Origin: Dryas octopetala
Lineage: Eukaryota; Streptophyta; Magnoliopsida; Rosales; Rosaceae
Length of the DNA stretch: 64,000 nucleotides
Assembly: GCA_963921425.1 (NCBI GenBank)
Contig: OY992833.1
Location: 21,785,454-21,849,453, forward strand
Reading direction: 5' to 3'
The notes beneath the pieces are model-generated. The model was not told the origin of the DNA and ran no database searches. It saw only the letters and a program-made list of their open reading frames with translations. The translations under genes were made by a program, and so were the position numbers. Shown piece by piece: positions 49,381-60,325 of the stretch. Positions within the stretch are counted from its first letter, which is position 1. Each line of letters begins with the position of its first letter.

Positions 49381-50305
49381 TATACAATTTAATTAATTTT
49401 TTTAACACTTAGTTTTGTAAGAGTTTAATTAAAAAAGGTTAAATAAGTTTTTTTAAAAGCTTATGTGTCAAATGAATTATGAGATGTATTTACCTATATT
49501 AAATATTCTAATTGATATGAAAATTTCATGTCATTAGGACATGATTAGGGCACCTTAGCACAGCCCTTTGATTAAAGCCTAGTCTAAATCACATTAATGT
49601 TGACTTGAAGAAGCTGTTTGTTTTTTTTCCATATTCATTTGAATTATGTTTTTGAAGGAGCTTGAATGATATTTGACAATTTGAGAAAATAAGAGTAAAA
49701 GAAGAGGAAACTTGAAACTTGTCCCAACATTGAGTAGAGAAATACAACCAAACTAACAGCTAGTTGGTATGGAAACATGATTTATCAACCATCTGTGCTG
49801 TCTACACTTCTCATTGTTCTAACAAAAACACTATCTGTTTCAGACAAATCAGAAACTAATATAACAAATTAAGCATATAAATAGGTACTAAATTTAGAAA
49901 ATTGATCTCATTAATTAATTCTGAAAATATTAGTATAGATGATGACCGATCTAATGTTGGGTTGTCTAAATATGTCTTGATGATGAGTAAGCAAGCATGC
50001 ATCTAGAGAATGAACACCAACAGTAAGTGGGTATGATGCCAGCTATGCATGTTGAAAGAAACGACTGGCCATAAAAATTAACTGACCAAATCATCATCCA
50101 CTTTCTACGTCATCCAGTTTGTTGTTTTGAGGTTGTATACAACTATATAAACCTACGCATCAAGCACACACCTCATTTCACCGAGCTAGTCTCTTCTTCT
50201 CCATCTTCTTCAGTGACATACACATATATTTTTATTCTTTCCATTCGTCTACAAAATTAATTAGGGTGTAGCTAACAAGTTTAATTGAGTAAGAAGTAAG
50301 AAATC
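49381..50305 (+). promoter_or_regulatory. Upstream region of STP copy C
   Basis: No gene seen. CTATATAAAC at 50143-50152, about 155 bp before the ATG at 50306, is a good TATA candidate. The rest is AT-rich intergenic DNA. Confidence 0.5.
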
Positions 50306-52143
50306 ATGGCTGGGGGATTTGCCGGGCCATCTGAAGGCGGAGACTTTGAAGCAAAGATCACGCCTCTTGTGATCATTTCTTGCATATTGGCCGCTAGTGG
50401 AGGCCTCATGTTCGGTTATGATATTGGTATTTCAGGTACATACATAACTCTATCGATCTCTATCTCATTCGGGCGTAAAATTGACTATGAATTTATAATA
50501 TTTTCGTGTGTGATATAAGCAACATATAGACATTATAAACACTTAATGATGGATGGATGTAGGGGGTGTTACATCGATGCCCGAGTTCCTCAAGGAATTC
50601 TTCCCTGTCGTGTATGAAAAGAGTCAACATCCTGGACTCGACAGCAATTACTGCAAATACGATAACCAAGGCCTCCAATTGTTCACATCTTCATTGTACC
50701 TGGCTGCTTTGATATCAACCTTCTTTGCCTCCTGGACAACAAAAACGTTGGGCCGAAAGATAACCATGTTCATTGCTGGAATTTTCTTTTCTGTCGGAAC
50801 AGTTTTTAATGCTGCAGCTCAAAACCTTGTCATGCTTATTATTGGGAGGATTTTGCTTGGTTGTGGAGTCGGTTTTGCTAACCAAGTAATTCATTTATTA
50901 ATTTTCTTAATCTTAATTATGATCTTATGTGTTATTATTTTATAATTTCTATATGCATAATTAATTGATCTTGTATGTACAGGCGGTCCCACTTTTCCTT
51001 TCTGAGATCGCACCCACAAGAATTCGTGGGGCACTCAACATACTCTTCCAGCTGAATATCACCATTGGCATTCTTTGTGCAAACCTTATCAATTATGGAA
51101 GTGCCAAGTAAGCCCAATTGGTCTCCTAGCTAATTAATTGACAAATTAAGAGTAATCAATAAGTAGTAATTAATTTGTGCCACACCATGCACAGAATTAC
51201 AGGAGGATGGAGGCTATCGTTGGGTTTGGCTGGCGTTCCTGCAGTTTTGCTAACCGTGGGGTCTCTCATTGTCACAGACACTCCTAACAGTTTGATCGCA
51301 CGTGGTAAGTTGGAGGAAGGAAAAGCAGTTCTTAAAAGGATTCGAGGTGTTGACAATGTCGATCCAGAATACTTGGAAATTGTTGAGGCAAGTCGTGCCG
51401 CTGAAGAAATCCAGCATCCCTTCCGAAATCTCCTTAAGCGTAGGAACAGGCCTCAACTTGTCATTGCAGTTTGTATGCAGATCTTCCAGCAGTTCACTGG
51501 CATTAACGCCATCATGTTCTATGCTCCAGTTTTGTTCCAAACCTTGGGATTCAAGAGTGAGGCTTCTCTTTACTCAGCTGTTATTACAGGAGCTATCAAT
51601 GTGCTGTCAACTATTGTATCAATCTACTTTGTGGACAGAGCTGGTCGCCGCGTGCTGTTACTAGAAGCTGGTGTTCAAATGTTCCTTTCTCAATTGGTGG
51701 TGGCAATAGTGATGGGAATAAAGGTTAAGGATTACTCAAGCAACCTCAACCAGGGCTTGGCAGTTCTTGTGGTGGTTATGGTTTGCAGTTTTGTGGCATC
51801 CTTTGCATGGTCTTGGGGGCCTCTTGGGTGGTTGATTCCTAGTGAGACATTCCCAATAGAGGCTCGCTCAGCCGGGCAGAGTGTGACAGTGTGTGTCAAC
51901 ATGCTCTTCACATTCATCATAGCGCAAGCCTTCCTCTCAATGCTTTGCCACATGAAGTTTGGCATATTCTTGTTCTTCACAGCCTGGGTGTTTGTCATGA
52001 CAGTGTTTGTGGTTTTCTTAATTCCGGAGACCAAGGGTGTCCCAATTGAAGAGATGTCAGACAGAGTATGGAAGCAACACTGGTTTTGGAAGAGATTTGA
52101 GGATCACTCCGAAGATGGACCCAAGGGCAAGGGCCATGCCTGA
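50306..52143 (+). CDS. STP13: STP13-type H+/hexose symporter, copy C
   Basis: Plasma-membrane hexose/proton symporter, 508 aa and the most compact copy. Exons 50306-50435, 50563-50885, 50983-51107, 51195-52143; introns only 127, 97 and 87 bp, GT-AG, phases close. Start [14 protein letters not shown]1 Asp present ([11 protein letters not shown]). Other motifs: [103 protein letters not shown]. Two residues are missing at the start of TM6: the family GGWGWRLSL is GGWRLSL here, a clean 6-base deletion. Like copy B it lacks the intron before IFQQFTGIN. Closest in sequence to B and to pseudogene D. Confidence 0.95.
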
Positions 52144-52848
52144 AGTATATTATCTCAATCTGCTTGCGTGGTGGTTATAACTTATAACTCTTACAAGTTT
52201 CCGATCGAGTTTACTTCTAGTAGCCTAAAATCGTACGCTTTCTTCGTGCCAATGGCTATAGTAATTTACTTTGAAACAATGTAATGTTTACGTTATAACT
52301 TATAACTTGTTTAATTCCTAATTATCGATCATTCTCGAATCACACATGTGCTAGTTATTGAACAACAAATCTTTTCTTAAGTATGGTAATTCAAAGTGAT
52401 TAAGAGGGCAAATATGGTAGTTCACGAAAATTGGATGCGGGCTAAGTTAAAGACTTAACTTGAAGACTTGCATATTAACTATTAACTTAAATCTGCTAAG
52501 AAAATTCAGATAATATATGCATCCAACGAGTTCTAAAACCCCAGGGATCGAAGCAGGCATGGAAATATAGGAGAAAGCAATTAAGCTATATATGATTAAT
52601 GGACTTTAACAACTCAGTCCAATTAATGAAGTCCCATATCGCAGTAAACCTCTATCAAACACGGGTTAGGACTTTGACAAGACAATGCATTGAAGTCCAG
52701 TGAAGTCCAAGATTATTAAACCAGTCCCGTCCCGTCTAGCCTTCCAAACGAGGTTAAGTTACTGCGACTTCAAAGGAACAGACAATGAACCTCGTCGAAA
52801 ATGGGTCGAGTCAGCCCCATGGTCACGAATATTTCCCATGGCATGATA
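52144..52848. other. Downstream of STP copy C
   Basis: 3' flank of copy C followed by intergenic sequence. No gene seen. Confidence 0.5.
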
Positions 52849-53188
52849 TGTTGAAAGAAATCTCATATTGAAGATGTGAGGCCTTGCTAGTGGCTTATAA
52901 GAGTTTGGGTTATTCCTTCCATTACCAATTGGTTTTGGGATAGATACCTAGATTTCTTTATGATATCAGAGTCAGGTTATCCACGTGATGCGCCTAACGG
53001 CCACATGTTCTCCCACGTCACCCAATATAAATTGTCCACGTGTTAGGCTTAAATGACGCCACATATGCGAGGGCGTGTTAAGAGAAATCTCACATTAAAT
53101 ATGTGAGGCCCTTGCTAGCGGCTTATAAGGATTTGAGCTACTCCTCCTATTGCCAATTGATTTTGGAATGGATGGCTAGATTTCTTCA
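52849..53188 (+). mobile_element. TRIM retroelement, 340 bp
   Basis: LTRs at 52849-52960 and 53076-53188 (112 and 113 bp). Both begin TGTT.A.AGAAATCTCA and contain GTGAGGCC, TTGCTAG.GGCTTATAAG, GCCAATTG-type and TAGATTTCTT. The first is followed by TGATATCAGAGTC (52961-52973), a slightly decayed initiator-Met primer site. The internal part is about 115 bp and ends in GAGGGCG, a purine tract. The flanks TGATA and TGGTA may be a 5-bp duplication with one change. Same family type as 795-1115. Confidence 0.8.
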
Positions 53189-53726
53189 TGGTACACCATC
53201 AATATTATATTCATACTCGAAGTTAGTTAAACCACAGTTAAACGAATCGTTTAGAGTAATTTCAGAAAGAATCATATTTTCATACCTCAGTAATTAGTTA
53301 AACATATTATGTGACAATTAATTACTTGTCAATTAACAATATGAGTACTACTCATTAACAATCACATCATAATAATTAGATTAGTTAACATGGCCAATAG
53401 GTGCATGTAGTCCATCCACCATTGTTATTCCTTTAAGCTCAATGATACGTACATTTATAAATAATAATTGTTTGTGCCACATTTACTAATGACAAATCTT
53501 ACCAAAGTCAAAGGTGGTGTTTATGCTTGTGGGATCCACTTATGCAAATGAGTACAACTTCTACCAGATAGGTGTTTGATCCGTAAATATGATAAATATT
53601 GTAACACTATTCTTTTTAAACATTAGACGTTGGACACACTATAGGTAAGTTTTTATATAACAAGAAAATACAACAATGATGTGATATGCTCTAATTAAAA
53701 GGCAAACATATATATATATATACATA
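53189..53726. other. Intergenic, no gene seen
   Basis: AT-rich, ending in a short TA run. Nothing recognised. Confidence 0.45.
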
Positions 53727-54127
53727 CATGCTCCTTCTATTGAGGTATACTTCAACTTATTTATGTTAAGGTATACCCTATTGGGGCCCACACGAGTCGT
53801 TTTGTATTAATTTGAACCGTTCATTTTTTACATCTCTATTGATAGATCATCCCTGCAAAAACTTAGCCAAATCGGAAATCATTTGACTATCTAACTTTGA
53901 TCAAATAAATAAACGAACAAAAAATTTTCAATGAAACCGTCCATTTGTTTTATCAAAGTTAGATAGACAAATGATTTCCGATTTGACTAATTTTTTGCAG
54001 GAATGATCTATCAACGGGGATGTAAAAAAAGAACAGTTCGTATTGACACAAAATTACTCGTGTGAGCCCCAACAAGATCATACGTCAACATAAATAAGTT
54101 GAGGTATATCTCAATAGAAGGAGCTTG
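53727..54127. mobile_element. 401-bp foldback MITE, sibling of 21670-22069
   Basis: Starts CATGCTCCTTCTATTGAGG and ends CAATAGAAGGAGCTTG; paired arms and the shared internal stretch GGGGCCCACACGAGTCG. Flanking 10-mers TATATACATA and TATATATATA are a likely degenerate target duplication, in line with the perfect 10-bp duplication of the sibling copy. Confidence 0.75.
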
Positions 54128-54139
54128 TATATATATATT

Positions 54140-54531
54140 GTGCTATAAAGCTAACTAGTTACTAAGTTAATACGAAACTAACCATGCTTTTAGGCCCACC
54201 ACATAACTAATGTCATAATCTAAACCATCCATTTTTTAGGTCATACTTCAAAGATCATCATTGTAAAAAATCAACTACATTAGAAATCATTTAGTCATCT
54301 AATTATGATCAAATAAATAGACGGTCACTGTTTCCGATAAAAGCATATAAATAATTGTTATCATAATTAAATGGCTAAATGACTTCCAATTTTGGAGATT
54401 TTTTATAAAAATTATCTTTGAAGTAAGGCCTAAAAAATGGGTGGTTCAGATTTTGATATTACATTGTGCAGTGGGCCCAACATGGTAGTTAGTTTTATAT
54501 TATCTTGCTAACCAATTAGTTTTAAAGCATT
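54140..54531. mobile_element. MITE, family shared with 24363-24747
   Basis: Ends GTGCTATAAAGCTAACTAG and (reverse complement of the right end) AATGCTTTAAAACTAATTGG. Internal similarity to the other copy includes CATCTAATTATGATCAAATA. It sits immediately beside the foldback MITE. Confidence 0.65.
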
Positions 54532-54574
54532 CTTATATATATATATATATACAAATAAACAATTATAACCAAGC

Positions 54575-55270
54575 TCCTCATCAATTAGAAAAACCCTAGC
54601 CGCCACCCCAAAAGAAAAAACTGTCTTCGATCCTCAACCTCTCCAATGGGGGAGGGGCGGTCCTTGTGTTCTCACAGCCTTCTCCTCCCCTCGCCCCTCT
54701 CTCCTTTTTTTTTTCTTTTTCTTTTTGTGTGTTTTTATTTTTATTCTTTTGGATACTCTCCTCCCAATAAGTGAGAGTGTTTCCATCTCTCATTGCTAGA
54801 ATTTCTCCACCTCTCTTCGTGAGAGTTTTTCCAATTTGGTTTGTTTTGGTTTGTTTTGTGTTTTGTTGCTTTCAGGTTTTTTTTAGCATTCATCACAAGG
54901 TGTTAGGGAGTCACTATTTTCCCCGGTACCGGTCATGTTTCCACCGGTTACTATTGCCCAATCTGCCACTTTGCGCTATTTTTAGACTCGACTTAGAGAT
55001 GTTAGTAGGATCGTGAACCTAAACGCGACTAGTTCGCTAATTCCTACGGTACCTCTCTACCTCCGTTTGGTGGCTATAGTATCTGCTCGATGCTCATGTT
55101 ATGAGATCTTGAAATTTCTATACGCTTTTCTGCTTCACTTTCGTTGGTTTTTGTTTTCTTCTAAACCTTTGGTTTTTGTTTTCTTCTAAACCTTTGGGCT
55201 TATATTTTGTATTCTCTCTGCCTTTTTGACGGTTTTAATGCAATGTTATGCTTTATTTTTTTATAAAAAA
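54575..55270 (+). mobile_element. Non-LTR retroposon, about 695 bp, with poly(A)
   Basis: Flanked by an 18-bp direct repeat AAACAATTATAACCAAGC (54557-54574 and ending at 55287) with an A-rich 3' end just before the right copy. This is the outcome of target-primed reverse transcription. The body starts near AAACCCTAGCCGCC, as plant mRNA or LINE 5' leaders often do. It has a 27-bp direct duplication near its 3' end (TTTGGTTTTTGTTTTCTTCT, about 55144-55200). No reverse transcriptase is present, so it is a non-autonomous or internally deleted LINE or a retroposed transcript of unknown origin. Confidence 0.7.
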
Positions 55271-55287
55271 AACAATTATAACCAAGC

Positions 55288-55948
55288 AGATGATTTGCAT
55301 CTGTATACAATTATAGCATTCTCACATTCATTGGTCACATAATTAGTATGTGATGGAATAACTGTGATGGAGGAAGTTCAAAAGTTGACCTTTCTACTAC
55401 TGGGTATATATACAAATAGACAATTATCCGTATACAATAGCCTTCTAACACTTATTGATCACATAATGAGCATGTGGAGGAATAAGGGGTGTGATCACAT
55501 AATGAGCATGTGGAGGAATAAGAGGTGTGATTTGGATTGGAAAATCCGAATTGGACAGATTTCGATTTGAAAATTTTCAATTTTGGAATGTCCGAATCAA
55601 ATTCGAAATTCGAAAATGCCGGTCCAAAAATTCCGATAAAAATTGGATTAAAATTAGAATGTTTCTGTAAATTCCGATCCGAAATTTTCTGAAGAGAGAA
55701 ATCTTATTTTCCACAAACAGTGTTTGAGTTGGAAGGTTATGTCATAAATAGGGGATAAAATTTAATGAAAAAGGTCTTCCATTTCCTTTATATATTTGAA
55801 TACTAAGCTTTGGATTTTCATTATATGGAGTTGAAGGTGTCTCACGTACAAAAATTGGTAAAGAAATAAAAGAAGAATTCCCAAGACTTAAATAGATCGA
55901 GGAAACTTGTAAGATTTATAAGCACCACAAAGAGGTAAGATCGATGCT
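55288..55948. other. Downstream flank of STP pseudogene D
   Basis: No gene seen. A direct duplication of about 35 bp (CACATAATGAGCATGTGGAG, at 55463 and 55497) is visible. Confidence 0.5.
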
Positions 55949-57308
55949 TCAAACGTACCCCTTGCCGTTGGGTTCATCTTCGCAGTCATCCATATATCTC
56001 TTCCAAAACCTGTGTTGCTTCCACACTCTGTCTGTCATCTCTTCAATTGGGACACCTTTGGTTTTCGGAATTAAGAAAACCGCAAACACTATCATGACAC
56101 ACACCCAAGCTGAGAAGAAGAAGAAAATGCCAAACTTCATATGGCAAGGCATTGAGAGGAAGGCCTGGGCTATAAGAAATGTGAAGAGCATGTTGACACA
56201 CACTGCCACACTCTGCCCAGCCAACCGGACCTCAAGTGGGAATACCTCACTAGGAATCAACCACCCCAGAGCCCCCCAAGACCACGCAAATGATCCCACA
56301 AAACTGCAAATCATAACCACCACAAGAATTCCAATGCCATGGTCGATGTTGTTTGAGTAATCCTTCACTTTGACCCCCAGCACTATTGCCACCACCAATT
56401 GAGAAATGAGCATTTGTATGCAGCCTTCTATTAACAGCACGCGACGACCAGCTCTGTCCACAAGGTAGAGTGATACAGCGGTTGAGAGGACATTGATGGC
56501 TCCTGTTATAACAACTGAGTAAAGAGAAGCATCACTCTTGAATCCCAAGGTTTGGAACAAAACTGGAGCATAGAACATCACTGCGTTAATGCCAGTGCAC
56601 TGCTGGAAGATCTGTACTAGACATTAACCCATACATCACTTTAGAGACATATATGATCGATCATCACAACATTAAATAATTAACCAACAAATTGCATTGA
56701 ACCACAATCATTTAGAATTTTTGGGATTAAACAAAATTGTGCCTAATAAGAGGATGCATCGACCTGCATCCAAACTGCGATGACAAGTTGAGGCCTGTTG
56801 TTACGCTTAAGGAGATTTCTGAAGGGATGCTTGACTTCTTTAGCCGCACGGCTTGCCTCAAGAATCTCCAAGTATTCTGGGTCAACATTTTCAACACCCC
56901 GAATTCTTTTAAGAACTGCTTTTCCTTCCTTCAACTTTCCTCTTTGAATCAAACTATTAGGAGTGTCTGTGACAATGATAGACCCCACGGTTAGCATTAC
57001 TGTTGGAATGCCTGCTAAACCCAATGACAGCCTCCATCCCCATCCTTGTGTAATTATGTGCATGCATAGTGTATTAGTGTGGTACAAATTAATCAACCAT
57101 TACAATTAATTACGAATCAACAAGACAACAACTATATATAAGCTCTTAATTTGTCAATTAGTAAGAAATGGGATTACTTGGAAGTTCCATAATTGATAAG
57201 GTTTGCAAAAAGAATGCCAGCGGTGATATTCAGGCTGAAGAGTATGTTCAGTGCTCCACGAATTCTGGTGGGTGCGATCTCCGAAAGGAAAACTGGGACT
57301 GCTTATTA

Positions 57309-57595
57309 TTATCACGTAATGGAAGAGGTGAAAAAGAAATGAAGAATAAGAACCAAGGAAAATGAAGAAGACGAAGCTCTGAGTTTTTTTTCATTAAGAA
57401 AAGATAAAAGAGATTACAGGGAATGGACTTTGTTCATTGCTTTATACACAAGCATTGATTAGAAACAAACTAACTGATCTAGAAGAATTTAACTCCTACT
57501 AACAAGATATCCACGTGTCAACATTTTATTTGTTAACAGCAAACTAATTCATTTAACATCAGACCACTAATATGCTAACAGCTGTATAGTCAACA
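57309..57595 (-). repeat. Downstream (3') LTR of the copia element
   Basis: 287 bp, the 3' LTR relative to the minus-strand element. It starts TGTTGACTATAC on the minus strand and ends GTGATAA, so the usual terminal CA has become AA. Confidence 0.9.
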
Positions 57596-57654
57596 TGCCC
57601 CCTCAATCTCACCAGGGGAACCAAGACTGAGATTGCAGTAGAAAGAATTGCATA

Positions 57655-59029
57655 TCAGTTTGAGCGAGAGGGACCAAGTCTTAGATTGCAGCAATGTTGA
57701 TGATGTAGAGGACTATGAAGACCCTTGGTCAAAATGTCAGCAGTATTTTCTGAAGTAGAAACATATTCCAAATCCAAATCTCTGCACTGAACCCTTTCTC
57801 TAACATAGTGAAAATCTGTATCAAGATGGTTAATTCGAGAATGAAACACATGATTGGAACCTAAGGCAATAGTTCACATCTAATGAGAGGAGGATAAGGA
57901 AGAACAATGTGCAGATCCTTAAGAACATTTCGAAGCCAAGACAAATCAGATACAGTGTTGGCTAAAGCCCTATACTCAGCTTCTGTTGAACTTCTAGCCA
58001 CACTACCTTGTTTCTTAGACTGCCAGGAAAAAGATTACTAGCCAGATACACTATATACCCAGTAGTAGACCTTCGATTATTAATGTCACCCCCCCAATCA
58101 GAGTCACTATAAGCTGTTAAAGCCATATGACTAGTGTGATAGTGCAGACCATGTGTCAGAGTTCCTTGGACATACCTGAGAATCTTTTTCACTGCATCAT
58201 AATGTATCTCAGTAGGTATGGCCAAAAATTGACAAACCGTATTGGTAGCATATGCAATGTCAGGTCGAGTGAATGTGAGGTATTGCAATGCACCCACCAA
58301 ACTCCTGTATAAGGTAGGATCAAAAAGAGGATCTCCTTCATCTTTGACTAGCTGAAGATGAGGTTTACATGGAGAGTTACATGGCTTACAATTTTCCAAA
58401 CCAGCTTTAACAAGCAAATCGCGAGCATACTTTTCTTGACAAACAAAGATAGCACCATTAGCTTCATAGCTGATCTGTAATCTAAGAAAATATGTCAACC
58501 TTCCAAGATCCTTCATATCAAAAGCTAAACTTAACTCATCAATCACATGCTGAACCTCTATAGAGTTGGAACCAGTGATGATAATGTCATCAACATAAAG
58601 TAATAGCAAGACCACTCCTTCAGTAGAAGTCCTGACAAACAAACTGGGATATGAATGAGATGATTTAAAACCAAGAGAGGGAAGAAAACTTGTAAATTTT
58701 TCATTCCAAGCCCTGAGAGCTTGCTTTAAACCATAAAGAGACTTTTGAAGCAAGCAAACATAGTCTGAATGATCTGAATCCTCAAAACCCTGAGGTTGTC
58801 TCATGTATACCTCTTCTTTCAATTCTCCATGCAGAAAAGCATTCTTTACATCAAGCTGTTTCAATTCCCATTTAAACTGAGCTGCAAGAGCAAGGATCAA
58901 TCTTACTGTTGAATGTCGTACCACTGGACTAAAGGTTTCAGCATAATCCAATCCTAGTTTCTGACTGAAGCCTTGAGCAACCAGCCTGGCCTTATTCCTA
59001 GACAATGTACCATCTGGATTCTTTTTCAA
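57655..59029 (-). pseudogene. copia reverse transcriptase / RNase H region
   Basis: RT motifs: [41 protein letters not shown] and the catalytic [12 protein letters not shown]. RNase H begins with YSDSDWGGD. The frame then breaks: a 1-base deletion after SNLF moves [13 protein letters not shown] out of frame, and a small deletion follows before the C-terminal FHSRINHLDTDFHYVRERVQ and ENTADILTKGL (57655-57849). It cannot encode an active polyprotein. Confidence 0.88.
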
Positions 59030-59095
59030 TTTATAAACCCACTTGCAGCCAACAATATTCTTATCCAGTGGTCGAGGAACAAGGGTCCATGTTCC

Positions 59096-60238
59096 TTAAG
59101 CATGTAAGGCATCAATTTCCTCTTGCATAGCCTTTCTCCATTCTTCTTGAAGTATAACAGTCCTAAAACTGGTTGGTTCAGTCAACTGAGGAAGATCAGT
59201 CACACAGGTTAAGCCAGAAAAGAAAGCAAATTCCTCAAAATCTTGATTTTCCATAATGGCAATGAAACACTTAAATTCATTGAAGGCTTTCTTCTGAACA
59301 ATGCCTGCCTTAGAGTGAGTGATCATACCATGTTCATTACTAGCATTTAACTGAGCAGTGATGGACAAAGGTGCTTCTGCAGTAACTGCAGGAAAGCTAT
59401 CATGGACAGGTAACACTGCTGGCTCTGTCGTTGGAGAAGTAGCTAAGGGACTAGACCCATTGGAAGATTCAGCAATCTCGGGATGCACAATAGATATAGA
59501 AGGTACTACAGGAACAGTGGAGACTTGTGCAGAAGGCACACAAGAAGCAGGTGACACAGAAGAATGAGGAAGAGAAATTGGAATAATAATTGGACTAGAA
59601 TGAGTAAGAGTAGACGAAGGAAGAGGAGAAGAAGACACATGCTGTGATAACTGTGAAGAAAAAGGAAAAATAGACTCATTATGAATGACATGTCTAGAAA
59701 GAAACAATTGATCACCTGAAATATTAACGCACACAACTCCTTTATAACCTAAGGCATATCCCAAAAAGACACACTCATCACTTTTAGGTTGCAACTTATT
59801 AACATTGTAGGGTTTAAGAAAAGGATAACAAGCTGAGCCAAAGATTTTAAAATGTTGAATATCTGGTAAATGATGAAATAGTTTTTCATAAGGAGAAATC
59901 ATGTGTAAAGGTTGACAAGACATTCTATTAATAAGAAGAGCAGCATGAGCACAAGCATGATACCAAAATCGATGTGGAAGCTTAGCAGCATGTAAAAGGG
60001 TAATGGCTGTTTCAACAAGATGTCTATTCTTTCTCTCAGCAATCCCATTCTGTTGGGGTGTGTATGGACAAGAAAGATAATGGAGAATACCTTTTGAAGC
60101 TAAAAATGAAGAAAAAACCTTACTAGTAAATTCTCCTCCACCATCAGATTGAAAGATTTTAATATTTGCATTAAACTGATTTGTAACAAAAGTAGTAAAC
60201 TTAAAAAAAATAAAGAAAACGTCAGATTTATTGATCAA
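59096..60238 (-). pseudogene. copia integrase region
   Basis: Same reading frame as gag, after two in-frame stops (60326-60328 and a second TGA at about 60260 in place of Trp). It contains the integrase core (FQSDGGGEFTS, YTPQQNGIAERKNRHLVE) and the conserved CVFLGYALGYKGV segment, then a Ser/Pro-rich linker. It ends at a TAA just before GTWTLVPRP, the start of the reverse-transcriptase domain. Confidence 0.88.
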
Positions 60239-60325
60239 AGGATATATCCATACAAATCAAGTACATTCATCAACAAACAAGACATAGTATCGATATCCTT
60301 CCAAAGAAATAGTAGAAGAAGGACC

